Source of the DNA: Candidatus Krumholzibacteriia bacterium
Lineage (GTDB): Bacteria > Krumholzibacteriota > Krumholzibacteriia > G020349025
NCBI GenBank assembly: GCA_035649275.1
Contig: DASRJW010000025.1
Span: forward strand, 1 to 41,757
Length of the DNA stretch: 41,757 bases
Reading direction: 5' to 3'
Part shown: in pieces, positions 40,911 to 41,757 of the stretch
Position numbering within the stretch: position 1 is the first letter of the stretch
Layout: every line of letters starts with the position of its first letter
Translations under genes and position numbers: made by a program
The notes under the pieces: generated by a model
The model's database searches: none
The model's input: only the letters and a program-made list of their open reading frames with translations
Told to the model about the DNA's origin: nothing

Positions 40911-40935
40911 GCCGGCGCCACTCTCTGGCGCCGGC
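40911..40935 (-). terminator. Strong GC-rich stem-loop after the secreted-protein gene
   Basis: GCCGGCGCCA (40911-40920) pairs with TGGCGCCGGC (40926-40935) around five bases; a two-base bulge lets four more G-C pairs extend it. It starts 15 bases after the stop of the secreted-protein gene and lies ahead of the GT4 start. There is no T run. Confidence 0.55.
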
Positions 40936-40949
40936 AACCCCGGGAAAGG

Positions 40950-41648
40950 CTATCGATAGAGATTCTTGACCTGGCTCCAGGTCCTGTCGTGCACAGCGGT
41001 CGAGCAGTCCGCATTGAAGCTGAAATCGCTCCCGGTGACCGCGACGGGTGTGAAGATAGGGTTGTCGCACAGGAGCAGCATCGGGCTCAAGTACGTCGGA
41101 TTACTCGGTGGGTTCGCGATCACGAGATGGATCTGGTGGCCCGGTGCGAAGTTGGTCGTGAAGGGAATGCCCGACCGCAGCTCGACTTCGGCAATGAGGG
41201 TGAACTCCGCCTGCTGACAGCCCCCGGGTTGGTCCACGTCCCACGTGAGGTTGTAGCGGCGAACGATATCGCCTCCCGTCGTAACCGGGTCGCTGATGTT
41301 TCCGACCGGAATCGTCCCAGCGGGCGGCCTCACCGTCTTGGTCCACCCTGCCGGCAGCTGCGACCCCGTCTCGAGACCATCGATGTAGAACTCCGCAGAG
41401 CTGATCCCGGCGAGAGAGGTCCCGGCCAGGCGGGCGTACACCCGAATGATGGCGAGGCCAACGAAGCCGTTGAAGATGGGGGTGACGTGGACGCCACAGC
41501 TGTCGAAGTACGTGGCTCCAGCCGACCCGTCCGGATTCACCGCCGCTGGGCGAATGACGATGGAGCCGTTTTCCTGGGCAAGAGCTGAACCGGCCCCCAG
41601 CGCCAAACCGAGGACCAGCCCCACGATGCCGATAGCAGATGCTCTCAT
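40950..41648 (-). CDS. Secreted protein with C-terminal W-x-x-V-K-x-L-Y-R motif
   Basis: 232 residues from the ATG at 41648, which has GGGAGGAGG a few bases upstream. A signal peptide (MRASAIGIVGLVLGLALGAGSALAQ) is followed by a beta-rich mature domain with YFDSCGVHVTP, GLAIIRVYARLAG, ISSAEFYIDGL and paired cysteines. The last residues are TWSQVKNLYR. I do not recognise the family. A second gene immediately upstream on the same strand ends with nearly the same motif, so this is one of a tandem pair. Confidence 0.7.
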   Translation of the reverse strand: MRASAIGIVGLVLGLALGAGSALAQENGSIVIRPAAVNPDGSAGATYFDSCGVHVTPIFNGFVGLAIIRVYARLAGTSLAGISSAEFYIDGLETGSQLPAGWTKTVRPPAGTIPVGNISDPVTTGGDIVRRYNLTWDVDQPGGCQQAEFTLIAEVELRSGIPFTTNFAPGHQIHLVIANPPSNPTYLSPMLLLCDNPIFTPVAVTGSDFSFNADCSTAVHDRTWSQVKNLYR

Positions 41649-41695
41649 GATCCTCCTCCCGAAGACGCCCAGGCAGAGGATACGCCTTCTCGCGT

Positions 41696-41757
41696 CTAGC
41701 GGTACAGTTCCTTTACCCGGCCCCAATCGGACTTCTCGGAGGCGATGCCGCAGCGCA
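41696..41757 (-). CDS. 3' end of a paralogous secreted protein (cut by window edge)
   Basis: Only the last 20 codons are inside the window. They read R-C-G-I-A-S-E-K-S-D then WGRVKELYR and a TAG stop at 41696-41698. The cysteine followed by W-x-x-V-K-x-L-Y-R matches the end of the neighbouring gene (C-S-T-A-V-H-D-R-T then WSQVKNLYR). The gap between the two genes is 47 bases. Confidence 0.6.
   Translation of the reverse strand, partial: RCGIASEKSDWGRVKELYR

Noticed and set aside
1-41757. Defence island, CRISPR, phage or transposon content
   Set aside because: No regularly spaced repeats, transposase, integrase, toxin-antitoxin or nuclease motifs were seen on either strand.

Overview
The window is high-G+C bacterial chromosome (roughly two thirds G+C by eye), densely packed with house-keeping and cell-envelope genes. 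I see no tRNA, rRNA, CRISPR array, insertion sequence or prophage. An outer-membrane Omp85-type barrel, secreted lipoproteins and separate secD/secF genes point to a diderm. DUF4159 and DUF4175 proteins, a DUF4783-like protein, the FCB-type family often mislabelled 'asparagine synthetase B', and a short sigma-70 factor without region 1.1 suggest a high-G+C lineage of or near the FCB superphylum (Eisenbacteria-, Krumholzibacteriota- or Gemmatimonadota-like). That placement is inference; no marker gene here fixes the phylum.

Layout. 1-4.6 kb (+): divergent polysaccharide deacetylase, then a near-consensus promoter driving secD-secF-DUF456. 4.6-6.0 kb (-): Ser/Thr kinase with four C-terminal zinc ribbons. 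6.1-11.4 kb (+): small DUF4783-like secreted protein and a 1593-residue NtrY-like sensor kinase. 11.7-19.2 kb (+): tightly coupled DUF4159, DUF4175, TPR and 'AsnB-like' genes, all exported or membrane-anchored. 19.4-20.6 kb: a 64-residue zinc-ribbon protein (+) and a CPBP protease (-). 20.7-22.3 kb (+): NAD(P)H-hydrate repair enzyme. 22.3-23.5 kb (+): an AT-richer control region and two tandem Hsp20 genes. 23.5-24.4 kb (-): murI. 24.6-28.6 kb (+): exported FG-GAP-like protein, orphan peptide-type solute-binding protein, gpmA. 28.8-31.3 kb (+): folB, PP2C phosphatase and a primary-type sigma factor ending in a textbook terminator. 31.3-34.1 kb (-): membrane glycosyltransferase with TPR tail and a lipoprotein. 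34.2-36.3 kb (+): LytS/LytR-type two-component system. 36.4-41.8 kb (-): Omp85-like barrel coupled to a polytopic membrane protein, a ZIP metal transporter, a GT4 glycosyltransferase and two tandem secreted paralogues, the second cut by the window end.

Common themes are envelope biogenesis (SecDF, barrel, glycosyltransferases, murI, deacetylase), signalling (two histidine kinases, one Ser/Thr kinase, one PP2C phosphatase, LytTR regulator) and proteostasis (Hsp20 pair, CPBP protease). The most unusual items are the zinc-ribbon kinase, the oversized NtrY-like sensor, the DUF4159-DUF4175-TPR-AsnB-like module, the permease-less solute-binding operon, a sigma-54-like element before the Hsp20 pair, and a shared C-terminal W-x-x-V-K-x-L-Y-R motif in the tandem secreted paralogues.
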